DNA of 64,000 bases, taken from the NCBI GenBank assembly GCA_038199985.1, contig JBBPYK010000093.1:53206-117205 (forward strand). The letters run 5' to 3'. The stretch comes from Arthrobacter_J sp038199985. GTDB taxonomy: Bacteria; Actinomycetota; Actinomycetes; Actinomycetales; Micrococcaceae. Below are positions 53,384 to 62,006 of the stretch, one piece after another. A program made the position numbers and the translations under genes. The notes under the pieces are model-generated. The model saw only the letters and a list, made by a program, of their open reading frames with translations. It was not told where the DNA came from and did no database searches. Each line of letters starts with the position of its first letter. Positions within the stretch are counted from its first letter, which is position 1.

Positions 53384-55102
53384 GTGCGCTCCTACCCCTA
53401 CCCCGATCCCGGCAAACCCGTTCTGACGTCCCCCGCCCGATACCTGCTGTGGCTGGCCTCACACCAGAAGTCAACATTGCTCATCGGAACCGGGTTCGGA
53501 ATCGTCTGGATGCTCACTCAGGCCTTCGTACCGTTCGTTATAGGCCGCGCTATCGACGACGGCATTGTAGGCAGCGATATAGCACAGCTCAGTCAGTGGG
53601 TGCTGATACTCATCGGCCTGGTTGTTGTCCAGGTGTTCGCTGGCATGATGCGCCACCGGGCCGCGATCAGCAATTGGATGCAAGCAGTCTTCAAATCTAT
53701 CCGCCTGATCGGCCACCGCATCACCCGAACCGGGGACGCGCTTCCTCGCAAGCTCTCCACCGGAGAAGTTGTGTCCAGCGCGGCCTCCGACGCCACGCGA
53801 ATTGGTGACACCTTCTACATGGTGGACGCCGCAGCAGGGGCCGTCGTCGGGTGGCTGGCCGTGAGCATCCTGATCACCCAGACCTCACCCCTTCTGGGGC
53901 TCATCGTGTTCGTGGGAGTTCCGCTGAGCTGTGCGTTTCTGGCGCTGGTGGTCCGCCCACTACAAGAGAAACAACGCGAACAGCGCGAAGCATCGGGCCT
54001 GATGACCGCTGTTGGCGCGGACACCGTGGCCGGTCTACGCGTACTGCGCGGCATCGGCGGGGAAGATATTTTTGTAGGTCGCTACCGCGAGCGATCGGCT
54101 ACCACGCGCGACGCCGGCATCAAGGTGGCTGGGTCTCTTGCCACTCTCGAGGCCTCGCAGGTCCTTCTGGCCGGCATTTTTGGCGTGGTCTTCACCTGGG
54201 TGGGGGCGACGCAGGCCCTCAACGGTGACATCCAGCCCGGGGAGCTGGTGGCCCTCTACGGTTACTCCGTGTTCCTGACGACACCCATTCGGGTGGCATC
54301 GCAGGCGGCCTCCAGTTATATCCGTGCTCATGTTGGCGCCCGAAAGATCGTCAATGTGCTCTCCATCGATTCCAACGTTTCAGACGACGGTCCCCGTGTT
54401 GCGGCGCCGGCAGAAGCGAGCCCTTTGACGGACGCCCGCTCCGGCGTCGTCGTCGAACCTGGCAGAATCACCGCCGTGGTCTCCGGCGATCCTGCATATT
54501 CAGCTGAGCTGGCAACCCGACTGGGACGTTTCGATGACCTGGTTCTTTCCGAGGCCGAGGTCCGGTGGGGCAAGGAGTTGCTTCACCATGTGTCCTTGGA
54601 AGCGATCCGCCAAAGAATTGTGGTCAGCGAAGCCAGCCCTCAACTCTTCACGGGAACACTACGTTCGCAATTGGATCCATACGGCAAGCACGACGACGCC
54701 GCCATTCTGGCCGCGCTTGATGCCGCCAGCGGGATCGACATCATTGATGGGCTTGAGCACGGACTGGATGAGGAAGTCACCGAACGTGGTCGAAGCTTCT
54801 CCGGCGGGCAGCGACAGCGACTCGTCCTGGCCCGCGCTCTCCTGACCGATGCTGAAGCACTGGTATTGATAGAGCCGACGTCGGCTGTTGATGCGCACAC
54901 TGAGTCACGGATCGCGGCACGCCTCCAGACTGCCCGTGGCGGTGGTCATCGGCTGACCGTCGTTGTCACAGCAAGTCCATTGATGCTGGGCGCAGTTGAC
55001 CATGTGGTCTTCCTGCAGGACGGCCGAGTGGCCGCTGAAGGCCGACATGAGGACTTGATCAAAGTTTCCGATTACCGAAATGTGGTGATTCGCAGTGAGT
55101 GA
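53384..55102 (+). CDS. ABC exporter half-transporter with degenerate Walker A
   Basis: A 572-residue ABCB-type protein: six membrane helices (about residues 25-310) and a C-terminal ATPase domain. Where Walker A should be (about 365-374) the sequence is VVSGDPAYSAE, without GxxGxGKS. Walker B is ALVLIEPTSA with Ile in place of Asp. The signature SFSGGQRQRLVLARAL (about 470) is intact. The protein thus cannot bind ATP conventionally itself, but it can complete the site of its partner. It overlaps the next half-transporter by eight bases. Substrate unknown. Confidence 0.88.
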   Translation: MRSYPYPDPGKPVLTSPARYLLWLASHQKSTLLIGTGFGIVWMLTQAFVPFVIGRAIDDGIVGSDIAQLSQWVLILIGLVVVQVFAGMMRHRAAISNWMQAVFKSIRLIGHRITRTGDALPRKLSTGEVVSSAASDATRIGDTFYMVDAAAGAVVGWLAVSILITQTSPLLGLIVFVGVPLSCAFLALVVRPLQEKQREQREASGLMTAVGADTVAGLRVLRGIGGEDIFVGRYRERSATTRDAGIKVAGSLATLEASQVLLAGIFGVVFTWVGATQALNGDIQPGELVALYGYSVFLTTPIRVASQAASSYIRAHVGARKIVNVLSIDSNVSDDGPRVAAPAEASPLTDARSGVVVEPGRITAVVSGDPAYSAELATRLGRFDDLVLSEAEVRWGKELLHHVSLEAIRQRIVVSEASPQLFTGTLRSQLDPYGKHDDAAILAALDAASGIDIIDGLEHGLDEEVTERGRSFSGGQRQRLVLARALLTDAEALVLIEPTSAVDAHTESRIAARLQTARGGGHRLTVVVTASPLMLGAVDHVVFLQDGRVAAEGRHEDLIKVSDYRNVVIRSE

Positions 55103-56885
55103 AAGCCAAGCCCTGTCCGAAGAGCAGGCTAGTCAGCCGGTGGTCGAATCGGGGAAACTACCCGTAGCTTCCGGTCCGGAAGTTCGCCGCGAGACCGGAA
55201 GACTTATCCGGAAGCACCGCTCAGGCCTGGCCCTGGTGCTGGTGCTGTATGTGCTCTCTGCTGTCGCAGGATTGGTTGGCCCCATCCTGATTGGACGATT
55301 GATTGATGCCGTGATCGCCGGCACCACCGCGCAAACCGTAACCCTCATTTCGAGCGCCATGCTAATAGCCGTCATCCTGCAATCAGGGCTTCGCCGCTAC
55401 GCCGTCTCGTCGGGCATGATCTTCGGCGAGCGGGTGTTCACGGAGCTGCGAGATGACTTCATGGCAGATGTGACGTCGCTGCCGCTGTCCACCGTGGAAA
55501 AGGCAGGTACCGGCGACCTCGTCTCGCGGACCACAAACGACATTGATTCCGTATCGCACTCCGTACGGTTTGGCATCCCCCAGGTGCTGGTTTCCGTGGT
55601 CACTATTGTGCTCACCGTGGGAGCGGCCGTGCTGGTTTCGCCGGTGCTGTCGATTGCCCTGCTCGTTGGCCTGCCCATCCTCATCCCCGTCACCCGGTGG
55701 TACCTCAAACGAAGCACTGTGGGTTACCAGCGCGAACGTGAGTCCTACGCTGTGATCAATGGTGCTGTCACGGAGACCATCGAGGGCGCCCGCACGGTGG
55801 ACGCCCTCAGCATGGGCTCGCTGCGCCGGGATCGGATGGATTCCGCGATCGGTGGCAGTTTCAAGGCCGAGCGCTTCACCCTGTTTTTGCGGTCCATCCT
55901 GTTCCCTGCCGCTGATTTTGCCTTCTGGCTCCCCGTCGCGGGGATTCTGCTGTGGGGCAGCTGGTTGGCCTCCAACGACGCCGTCTCACCGGGCATGGTC
56001 TCAACTGTTGCTCTGTTAGCAGTGCGCCTGATCGATCCCGTTGACACGCTGATCATGTGGACTGACGAGATTCAGGTGGGTGCAGCGTCGCTGGCCCGCA
56101 TCATCGGGATCAAAGATGTACCCCCGGACCGCACTGCCACTGCAGAGCAGCCCGTGAATGAGGACATTCTGCTTCGCGATGTGCGTTACGCGTACCAACC
56201 GGGGCACGATGTGCTCCACGGTGTGAATCTGACCCTGCGTCGGGGTGAACGTCTGGCCATGGTTGGACCTTCCGGAGCCGGAAAATCCACGTTGGGTCGG
56301 CTAATCGCCGGTATCCATCCGCCGTCGTCGGGCTCTGTCACCGTAGGTGGGGTGCCGCTCGTGGACCGGCCGCTGGACGAGCTGAGGCGCGAAGTCGCAC
56401 TGGTAACTCAGGAACATCACGTTTTCGTGGGCTCGCTGGCCGACAACGTGCGGTTGGGGAAGGCGGACGCTTCGCCGCAGGAGCTTGAGGACGCCTTGAA
56501 CGACGTCGGCGCACTCGCTTGGGTGAAGGCGCTTCCCAACGGCGTAGACACAGAAGTTGGATCGGGCGCCTACGAGCTGACCCCCGCACATGCCCAGGAA
56601 CTTGCGCTGGCACGGTTGGTCCTCGCTGACCCACACACCCTGGTGCTGGATGAGGCCACCTCCCTCATTGACCCGCAGGCAGCGCGCGACCTCGAGCGTT
56701 CGCTGAACGCGGTCCTCACAGGTCGTACCGTCGTAGCCATTGCGCACCGTCTACACACCGCGCACGACGCCGACCGCATTGCGGTAGTTGAAGACGGACG
56801 AATCACCGAACTTGGCTCGCACGACGAACTGCTGGCACAAGACGGCTCCTACGCGTCCCTGTGGCACTCCTGGCGGACGGAGTAG
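55095..56885 (+). CDS. ABC exporter half-transporter with degenerate signature motif
   Basis: A 596-residue ABCB-type protein with six membrane helices (about residues 35-330) and an ATPase domain. Walker A GPSGAGKSTLGR (about 391) and Walker B TLVLDEATSLID (about 514) are intact. The LSGGQ signature is replaced by LTPAHAQELALARL (about 493). With the upstream gene it should form a heterodimer with one good ATP site and one dead site. It ends six bases from the convergent EIIA gene. Confidence 0.9.
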   Translation: MSESQALSEEQASQPVVESGKLPVASGPEVRRETGRLIRKHRSGLALVLVLYVLSAVAGLVGPILIGRLIDAVIAGTTAQTVTLISSAMLIAVILQSGLRRYAVSSGMIFGERVFTELRDDFMADVTSLPLSTVEKAGTGDLVSRTTNDIDSVSHSVRFGIPQVLVSVVTIVLTVGAAVLVSPVLSIALLVGLPILIPVTRWYLKRSTVGYQRERESYAVINGAVTETIEGARTVDALSMGSLRRDRMDSAIGGSFKAERFTLFLRSILFPAADFAFWLPVAGILLWGSWLASNDAVSPGMVSTVALLAVRLIDPVDTLIMWTDEIQVGAASLARIIGIKDVPPDRTATAEQPVNEDILLRDVRYAYQPGHDVLHGVNLTLRRGERLAMVGPSGAGKSTLGRLIAGIHPPSSGSVTVGGVPLVDRPLDELRREVALVTQEHHVFVGSLADNVRLGKADASPQELEDALNDVGALAWVKALPNGVDTEVGSGAYELTPAHAQELALARLVLADPHTLVLDEATSLIDPQAARDLERSLNAVLTGRTVVAIAHRLHTAHDADRIAVVEDGRITELGSHDELLAQDGSYASLWHSWRTE

Positions 56886-56891
56886 TCATGA

Positions 56892-57380
56892 TCAGCAGTC
56901 TGCAAAGTCCACCGTTGAATTGATGAGTTCGGCGATGATTTCCTCATCGTGCGCACGACGCAAGGATTCACGGAAGTTTTCCCGAGAGAGGGAACGCGCC
57001 AACCTTGTGAGGATGTCCAGATGCGCCGAGTACGACGACGCCGGCGTCGCCATCAGCAGAATGAGCGTCGCCGGCCCATCCACGGCCCCGAAGTCCAGGC
57101 TATGGCCAAACCTCGTCACTCCCACGGCGATAGATGTGTGGATGACGTACTCGCTACGCGCATGCGGTATGCCGATACCGCCAGGCAGTCCCGTAGCCAT
57201 CTGATGTTCAGGCGCGTCGAGCTGAGCAAGGAAAGCCTCTAGGTCAGAGAGCCTGCTTTCCGCGAACATCCGTGTAGCCAGTTGTCTCGCGGCGTCCGTC
57301 CTGTCAACCGCTTCCAGCCGGAGGATGACAAGCCCAGACGTGGTCAGCGGTCTGTCTGTGCCATCCGCGTCCACTGCCAT
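56892..57380 (-). CDS. Orphan PTS EIIA domain protein (fructose/mannitol type)
   Basis: A 162-residue single-domain protein. LPGGIGIPHARSEYV carries the phosphorylatable histidine of EIIA-Fru/Mtl. IILRLEAVDRTDAARQLAT precedes it, and SAHLDILTRLARSLSRENFR follows. No EIIB or EIIC is nearby, so it may be regulatory. ATG 57380 has AGGGAG six bases upstream; a longer frame runs into glpD. It lies 31 bases after glpD and is probably cotranscribed. Confidence 0.82.
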   Translation of the reverse strand: MAVDADGTDRPLTTSGLVILRLEAVDRTDAARQLATRMFAESRLSDLEAFLAQLDAPEHQMATGLPGGIGIPHARSEYVIHTSIAVGVTRFGHSLDFGAVDGPATLILLMATPASSYSAHLDILTRLARSLSRENFRESLRRAHDEEIIAELINSTVDFADC

Positions 57381-57411
57381 GTCTGGCTCCCTGCCTCTCC
57401 GGCCCGGCCCC

Positions 57412-59166
57412 CTACTCCGACTGGACCGGCTCGACCGGCAGGATGTCCGCTGCGCCCAGTCGTGCGCTGTCCGCTGAATCGTCGTCGGGCTGTTCCTGGC
57501 TGAGCCTCTCGGCTTCAACCCTGGCCAGATAATGCTTGACCTCACGGTCTACCTGGTCAGCGCTCCAGTTGAGGTACGGAGCCAACAGGTCCGCCACCAC
57601 CGGCGCCGCCGAGACGCCGCGATCGAAAGATTCGATGGAAATGCGGGTCCGGCGCGTCAGGATGTCATCAACGTGCCGTGCACCCTCGTGCGTTACTCCA
57701 TAGACAACTTCGGCGAGCAAATAATCGTCGGCACCAGGCAGAGTCTCTCCGAGATGCGGATCTTCCTTGATCAGGTCCAGTAGTTCACTGGTCAGCGACC
57801 CATAGCGCTGGAGTAGATGTTCCACCCGTGCAACGTGGATGCCAGCGTCCTCGGCCATCCGCGCACGGTTGTTCCACGCTGCCTTGTAGCCCTCAGCACC
57901 GAGCATGGGAATGGTGGATGTACAGCTCTCGGGAACCCGTTCGTCAAGTGCGCGGGTGGCTTCATCCACCGCATCCTTGGCCATGACACGGTAGGTGGTC
58001 CACTTACCACCAGCGACCACCACGAGACCTGGCACCGGATGGGCAACCACATGTTCGCGGGAAAGTTTCGCGGTCGAATCACTCTCACCAGCCAGCAATG
58101 GACGCAGCCCGGCATAAACACCCTCGACGTCTTCCCTGGTCAGCGGACGATTCAGCACCGCGTTGACGTGCTCCAACAGATAGTCAATGTCTTTCGACGA
58201 CGCAGCCGGGTGAGCCTTGTCCAGATCCCATTCCGTATCCGTGGTGCCAATAATCCAATGGCGTCCCCACGGAATCACGAAAAGCACGGACTTCTCAGTT
58301 TTCAGAATCATGCCGACCGTGGACTGAATGCGGTCCCGCGGAACCACCAGATGAATGCCCTTCGATGCCCTGACCTTGAGTTGGCCCCGGTCCGTCACCA
58401 TGGCCTGAGTTTCGTCGGTCCAGACGCCGGTTGCATTCACCACCTGCTTGGCCCGAATCTCGAACTCCTCGCCGGTCTCCTGATCTTTGACCTTGGCTCC
58501 GACTACGCGTTCACCTGCACGGAGGAAGTCCACGACCGCGACGCGGTTCGCAGCTTTTGCCCCATAGTTCACAGCAGTTCGCGCCATATTTGCGACGTAG
58601 CGGGCGTCGTCGACCTGTGCATCGTAGTAGCGAATGGACCCCACGAAGGCGTCCTTCTTCAAGCTCGGGGCTGCGCGTAGGGTCCCACGCTTACTCAGAT
58701 GCTTGTGCATGGGAACACCGCGGGAGTTCCCGCCGGTCAAGCTCATGGTGTCGTAAAGCATGATTCCGGCGCCCACGTAGGGGCGTTCGATGAATCGCTT
58801 GGTCAACGGATACAGGAACGGCACCGGACGAACCAGGTGCGGAGCAATCCGTTGGATCAACAGGCCTCGTTCCTTCAGAGCTTCCTGTACCAACGCGAAG
58901 TCCAGCATTTCGAGGTAGCGCAACCCCCCATGGATCAACTTCGACGAGCGTGAGGACGTACCGGACGCCCAATCACGGGCCTCCACCATGCCAACGTCCA
59001 ACCCGCGTGTGACGGCGTCCAGGGCCGCCCCTGCACCCACCACGCCTCCGCCGACAATGAGGACATCAAGTTCCCGGCCAGCCTCAGAGGTCGCCTTCAA
59101 ATAGTTGATCGCGGACTCACGGTTCTTCGGGCTGAGCGCTTCAACCGACGATGATGGTGCTGACAC
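57412..59166 (-). CDS. glpD: Glycerol-3-phosphate dehydrogenase (FAD-dependent)
   Basis: A 584-residue membrane-associated flavoprotein that oxidises glycerol-3-phosphate to dihydroxyacetone phosphate and feeds electrons to quinone. The FAD dinucleotide motif is VLIVGGGVVGAGAALDAVTR. SSRSSKLIHGGLRYLE and WVIGT-like IIGTTDTEWDLD are also family hallmarks, and a C-terminal helical domain completes it. GTG 59166 is chosen because AGGAGG lies eight bases upstream; the open frame starts at a TTG nine codons earlier. EIIA follows it. Confidence 0.93.
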   Translation of the reverse strand: MSAPSSSVEALSPKNRESAINYLKATSEAGRELDVLIVGGGVVGAGAALDAVTRGLDVGMVEARDWASGTSSRSSKLIHGGLRYLEMLDFALVQEALKERGLLIQRIAPHLVRPVPFLYPLTKRFIERPYVGAGIMLYDTMSLTGGNSRGVPMHKHLSKRGTLRAAPSLKKDAFVGSIRYYDAQVDDARYVANMARTAVNYGAKAANRVAVVDFLRAGERVVGAKVKDQETGEEFEIRAKQVVNATGVWTDETQAMVTDRGQLKVRASKGIHLVVPRDRIQSTVGMILKTEKSVLFVIPWGRHWIIGTTDTEWDLDKAHPAASSKDIDYLLEHVNAVLNRPLTREDVEGVYAGLRPLLAGESDSTAKLSREHVVAHPVPGLVVVAGGKWTTYRVMAKDAVDEATRALDERVPESCTSTIPMLGAEGYKAAWNNRARMAEDAGIHVARVEHLLQRYGSLTSELLDLIKEDPHLGETLPGADDYLLAEVVYGVTHEGARHVDDILTRRTRISIESFDRGVSAAPVVADLLAPYLNWSADQVDREVKHYLARVEAERLSQEQPDDDSADSARLGAADILPVEPVQSE

Positions 59167-59223
59167 TGTAAGTCCTCCTGAGAATGTGGACAATATGCAA
59201 GAAACTTTACGTCGCGGACAAGC

Positions 59224-60375
59224 TTAAGTCAGGTCTGCGCTATCCGAAACATAGGGAGAGACGACCACTTCAACACGTTGGAACTCCTTGAGATCCGAGT
59301 AACCCGTGGTTGCCATGGAACGTCTCAACGCACCTATGAGGTTTGAGGTGCCGTTGGTGTGATGCGAGGGCCCCCAGAGTACTTCCTTCAACGGTCCTAC
59401 CGTGCCAACTCTTACACGGTCCCCGCGGGGAAGTTCGTCATGATGAGCCTCCGGACCCCAGTGCCAACCACGTCCCGGAGCTTCCGCTGCCCGTGCCAGT
59501 GCTGAGCCGAGCATCACTGCGTCAGCGCCCATGGCCATGGCCTTGACGATGTCCCCGCTTGCTCCCATACCGCCGTCGGCGATGACGTGCACGTACCGGC
59601 CACCTGATTCGTCCATGTAGTCCCGGCGTGCCGCCGCGACGTCGGAAACCGCCGAAGCCAGTGGCGAGTGAATTCCCGAGGCCCGGCGTGTGGTTGTAGT
59701 GGCTCCCCCACCAAAGCCAACTAACACTCCAGCCGCACCCGTTCGCATGAGGTGCAGTGCAGGCGTGTATCCAGCGGCGCCGCCCACGATCACCGGAACA
59801 TCAAGTTCGTAAATGAACTGCTTGAGGTTTAGTGGTTCCTGCGTTTTGGATACGTGCTCAGCGGAAACCGTGGTCCCGCGGATCACAAAAATATCGACGC
59901 CGGCCTCGACCACCGTGCGGTAAAACTCCTGGGTACGCTGCGGCGTCAAGGAACCAGCTACCGTGACGCCGGACTCACGGATCTCAGCGAGACGCGACGT
60001 GATCAGCTCCGGTTGGACGGGCGCACGGTACAACTCCTGCATGCGCAGTGTGGCGGAGGGGCTGAAGTTCTCTTCACTGAGCTCGGAGATTTCTTGAAGA
60101 ATAGGGCGTGGATCCTCGTAGCGCGTCCAGAGGCCCTCCAAATTCAAAACCCCGAGCCCGCCCAACCGCCCCATGGCGATTGCGGTCTCCGGGCACATGA
60201 CAGAGTCCATGGGAGCTGCCAGAACCGGCATCTCGAACTGATAGGCATCGATCTGCCACTGGACAGAAACATCTCGCGGGTCGCGCGTTCGACGCGATGG
60301 AACTACGGCTACGTCATCCAGCGAATATGCCCTTTGGCCCCGCTTGCCGCGGCCGATTTCAATCTCGTTAGTCAC
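59224..60375 (-). CDS. guaB3: GuaB3 family IMP dehydrogenase-related protein
   Basis: A 383-residue TIM-barrel protein of the GuaB3 subgroup found in actinobacteria. It starts EIGRGKRGQRAYSLDDVAVV and lacks the CBS domains of GuaB. The loop that holds the catalytic cysteine in IMPDH reads VLVGFGGGATTTTRRASG, with no cysteine, so normal IMPDH chemistry is doubtful. GTG 60375 lies six bases after TAGCCT. It is 41 bases downstream of guaB but has its own promoter-like element. Confidence 0.88.
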   Translation of the reverse strand: MTNEIEIGRGKRGQRAYSLDDVAVVPSRRTRDPRDVSVQWQIDAYQFEMPVLAAPMDSVMCPETAIAMGRLGGLGVLNLEGLWTRYEDPRPILQEISELSEENFSPSATLRMQELYRAPVQPELITSRLAEIRESGVTVAGSLTPQRTQEFYRTVVEAGVDIFVIRGTTVSAEHVSKTQEPLNLKQFIYELDVPVIVGGAAGYTPALHLMRTGAAGVLVGFGGGATTTTRRASGIHSPLASAVSDVAAARRDYMDESGGRYVHVIADGGMGASGDIVKAMAMGADAVMLGSALARAAEAPGRGWHWGPEAHHDELPRGDRVRVGTVGPLKEVLWGPSHHTNGTSNLIGALRRSMATTGYSDLKEFQRVEVVVSPYVSDSADLT

Positions 60376-60381
60376 GCTCTT

Positions 60382-60387
60382 AGGCTA
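60382..60387 (-). promoter_or_regulatory. -10 element of leaderless guaB3
   Basis: TAGCCT on the minus strand, six bases before GTG 60375, inside the 41-base guaB-guaB3 gap. Confidence 0.58.
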
Positions 60388-60416
60388 TCAGCGGCATGCA
60401 CTAAATCGACCCATGA

Positions 60417-61946
60417 TTACTTGGAACCATAGTTTGGCGCCTGCACCGTCATCTGGATGTCGTGGGGATGAGACTCTTTGAGCCCCGCGGGCGTGATCCG
60501 GACAAACTTGCCCTTGGACTTCAACTCCGCGATGCTTCGAGCGCCAACGTAGAACATGGTCTGGCGTAGACCGCCGACCAGTTGGTAGGCCACAGACTCC
60601 AACGGTCCCCGGTAGGCAACACGACCCTCAATTCCTTCGGGAATGAGCTTGTCATCCCCCGCAACATCAGCCTGAAAGTAGCGGTCCTTCGAGTAGGACG
60701 TATTGCGACCACGAGTCTGCATGGCCCCGAGGGACCCCATGCCGCGGTACGTCTTGTACTGCTTGCCGTTCACGAAAACTAGCTCGCCTGGGGCTTCCTC
60801 TGACCCGGCCAGAAGTGAACCAAGCATCACCGTGTCGGCGCCGGCAACCAGTGCCTTGCCAATGTCGCCAGAATATTGGAGGCCGCCGTCGGCGATCAGC
60901 GGAACACCAGCCGGGATCGCAGCCTTCGCGGACTCGTAGATGGCGGTGATCTGCGGGACACCCACACCGGCAACCACGCGGGTGGTGCAGATAGATCCAG
61001 GACCAACACCAACCTTAATGCCGTCAGCTCCGGCATCGCACAGGGCCTGTGCACCTTCTCTTGTCGCGGCTTGACCGGCGATGATGTCCACGTGTGCAGC
61101 GGCCTTCTCCGCCTTCAGCGCCGCCACCATGGACAACACTCCCTGGCTGTGCCCATTGGCCGTGTCAACGAACAATGCGTCCACCCCAGCGTCTATCAGG
61201 GCCATCGCGCGTTCGAAGCCGTCACCGAAAAAGCCGATGGCCGCACCAACACGCAGGCGGCCCTCTTCATCTTTGGTAGCCAGCGGGTACTGCTCAGCCT
61301 TGGTGAAGTCCTTGACCGTGATCAGTCCGCGCAGTCTGCCAGAACCATTAACTAGCGGCAGCTTCTCGATTTTGTGTCGGTGCAGCAGGTCTAATGCTTC
61401 CTCGCGGCTGATCCCCTCGCGGCCCGTGACCAAAGGCATCTTTGTCATCACTTCGTGCACCACCCGGGTGGGGTACTCTTCATCTGGAACGAAGCGTGTG
61501 TCGCGATTGGTGACGATGCCCAGTAACCGGCCCTCTGCGTCAACCACCGGCAAACCCGATACACGGTAGTGCCGGCAGAGGTCATCGAGCTCGCGAAGCG
61601 TGACATCCGGGCCAACCGTTACAGGGTTGGTGATCATCCCCGATTCGCTGCGCTTGACCCGGTCCACCTGCTCCGCCTGGTCCTCGATACTCAGATTCCG
61701 GTGGATCACACCAATGCCACCCTGACGCGCCATGGCAACAGCCATCCGCGCTTCAGTGACTGTATCCATAGCAGCGGACAACAAGGGCGTACGAACAGTG
61801 ATCCGCTTGGAAATCTTTGAGCTGGTATCCGCCTCAGACGGGATGACGTCAGTGTGTCCGGGAAGGAGCAAGACGTCGTCGTAGGTCAGTCCTATGAGCG
61901 CAAAAGGATTGAATTCTTCGGGTGCGGAGTTGGGCTCTGGGGTCAC
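60417..61946 (-). CDS. guaB: Inosine-5'-monophosphate dehydrogenase
   Basis: A 509-residue enzyme that oxidises IMP to XMP, the committed step to GMP. The barrel begins FALIGLTYDDVLLLPG. Two CBS domains occupy about residues 100-225. The catalytic loop GVGPGSICTTRVVAGVGVP holds the active cysteine, and the flap has RGMGSLGAMQ. GTG 61946 follows AGAGG at seven bases. Upstream (61947-62006) a TATAGA/TAGGAT stretch could be a -10 region. Confidence 0.95.
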   Translation of the reverse strand: MTPEPNSAPEEFNPFALIGLTYDDVLLLPGHTDVIPSEADTSSKISKRITVRTPLLSAAMDTVTEARMAVAMARQGGIGVIHRNLSIEDQAEQVDRVKRSESGMITNPVTVGPDVTLRELDDLCRHYRVSGLPVVDAEGRLLGIVTNRDTRFVPDEEYPTRVVHEVMTKMPLVTGREGISREEALDLLHRHKIEKLPLVNGSGRLRGLITVKDFTKAEQYPLATKDEEGRLRVGAAIGFFGDGFERAMALIDAGVDALFVDTANGHSQGVLSMVAALKAEKAAAHVDIIAGQAATREGAQALCDAGADGIKVGVGPGSICTTRVVAGVGVPQITAIYESAKAAIPAGVPLIADGGLQYSGDIGKALVAGADTVMLGSLLAGSEEAPGELVFVNGKQYKTYRGMGSLGAMQTRGRNTSYSKDRYFQADVAGDDKLIPEGIEGRVAYRGPLESVAYQLVGGLRQTMFYVGARSIAELKSKGKFVRITPAGLKESHPHDIQMTVQAPNYGSK

Positions 61947-62006
61947 AGGTACGCCTCTTTCGCGAAGTTGCCGGGCATGTTGGGGGTGGTCTATATCCTA
62001 CGTGGT

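Noticed and set aside
57817..58680. A 287-codon plus-strand frame
   Set aside because: Antisense to glpD with no domain and a His/Cys-rich composition typical of shadow frames.
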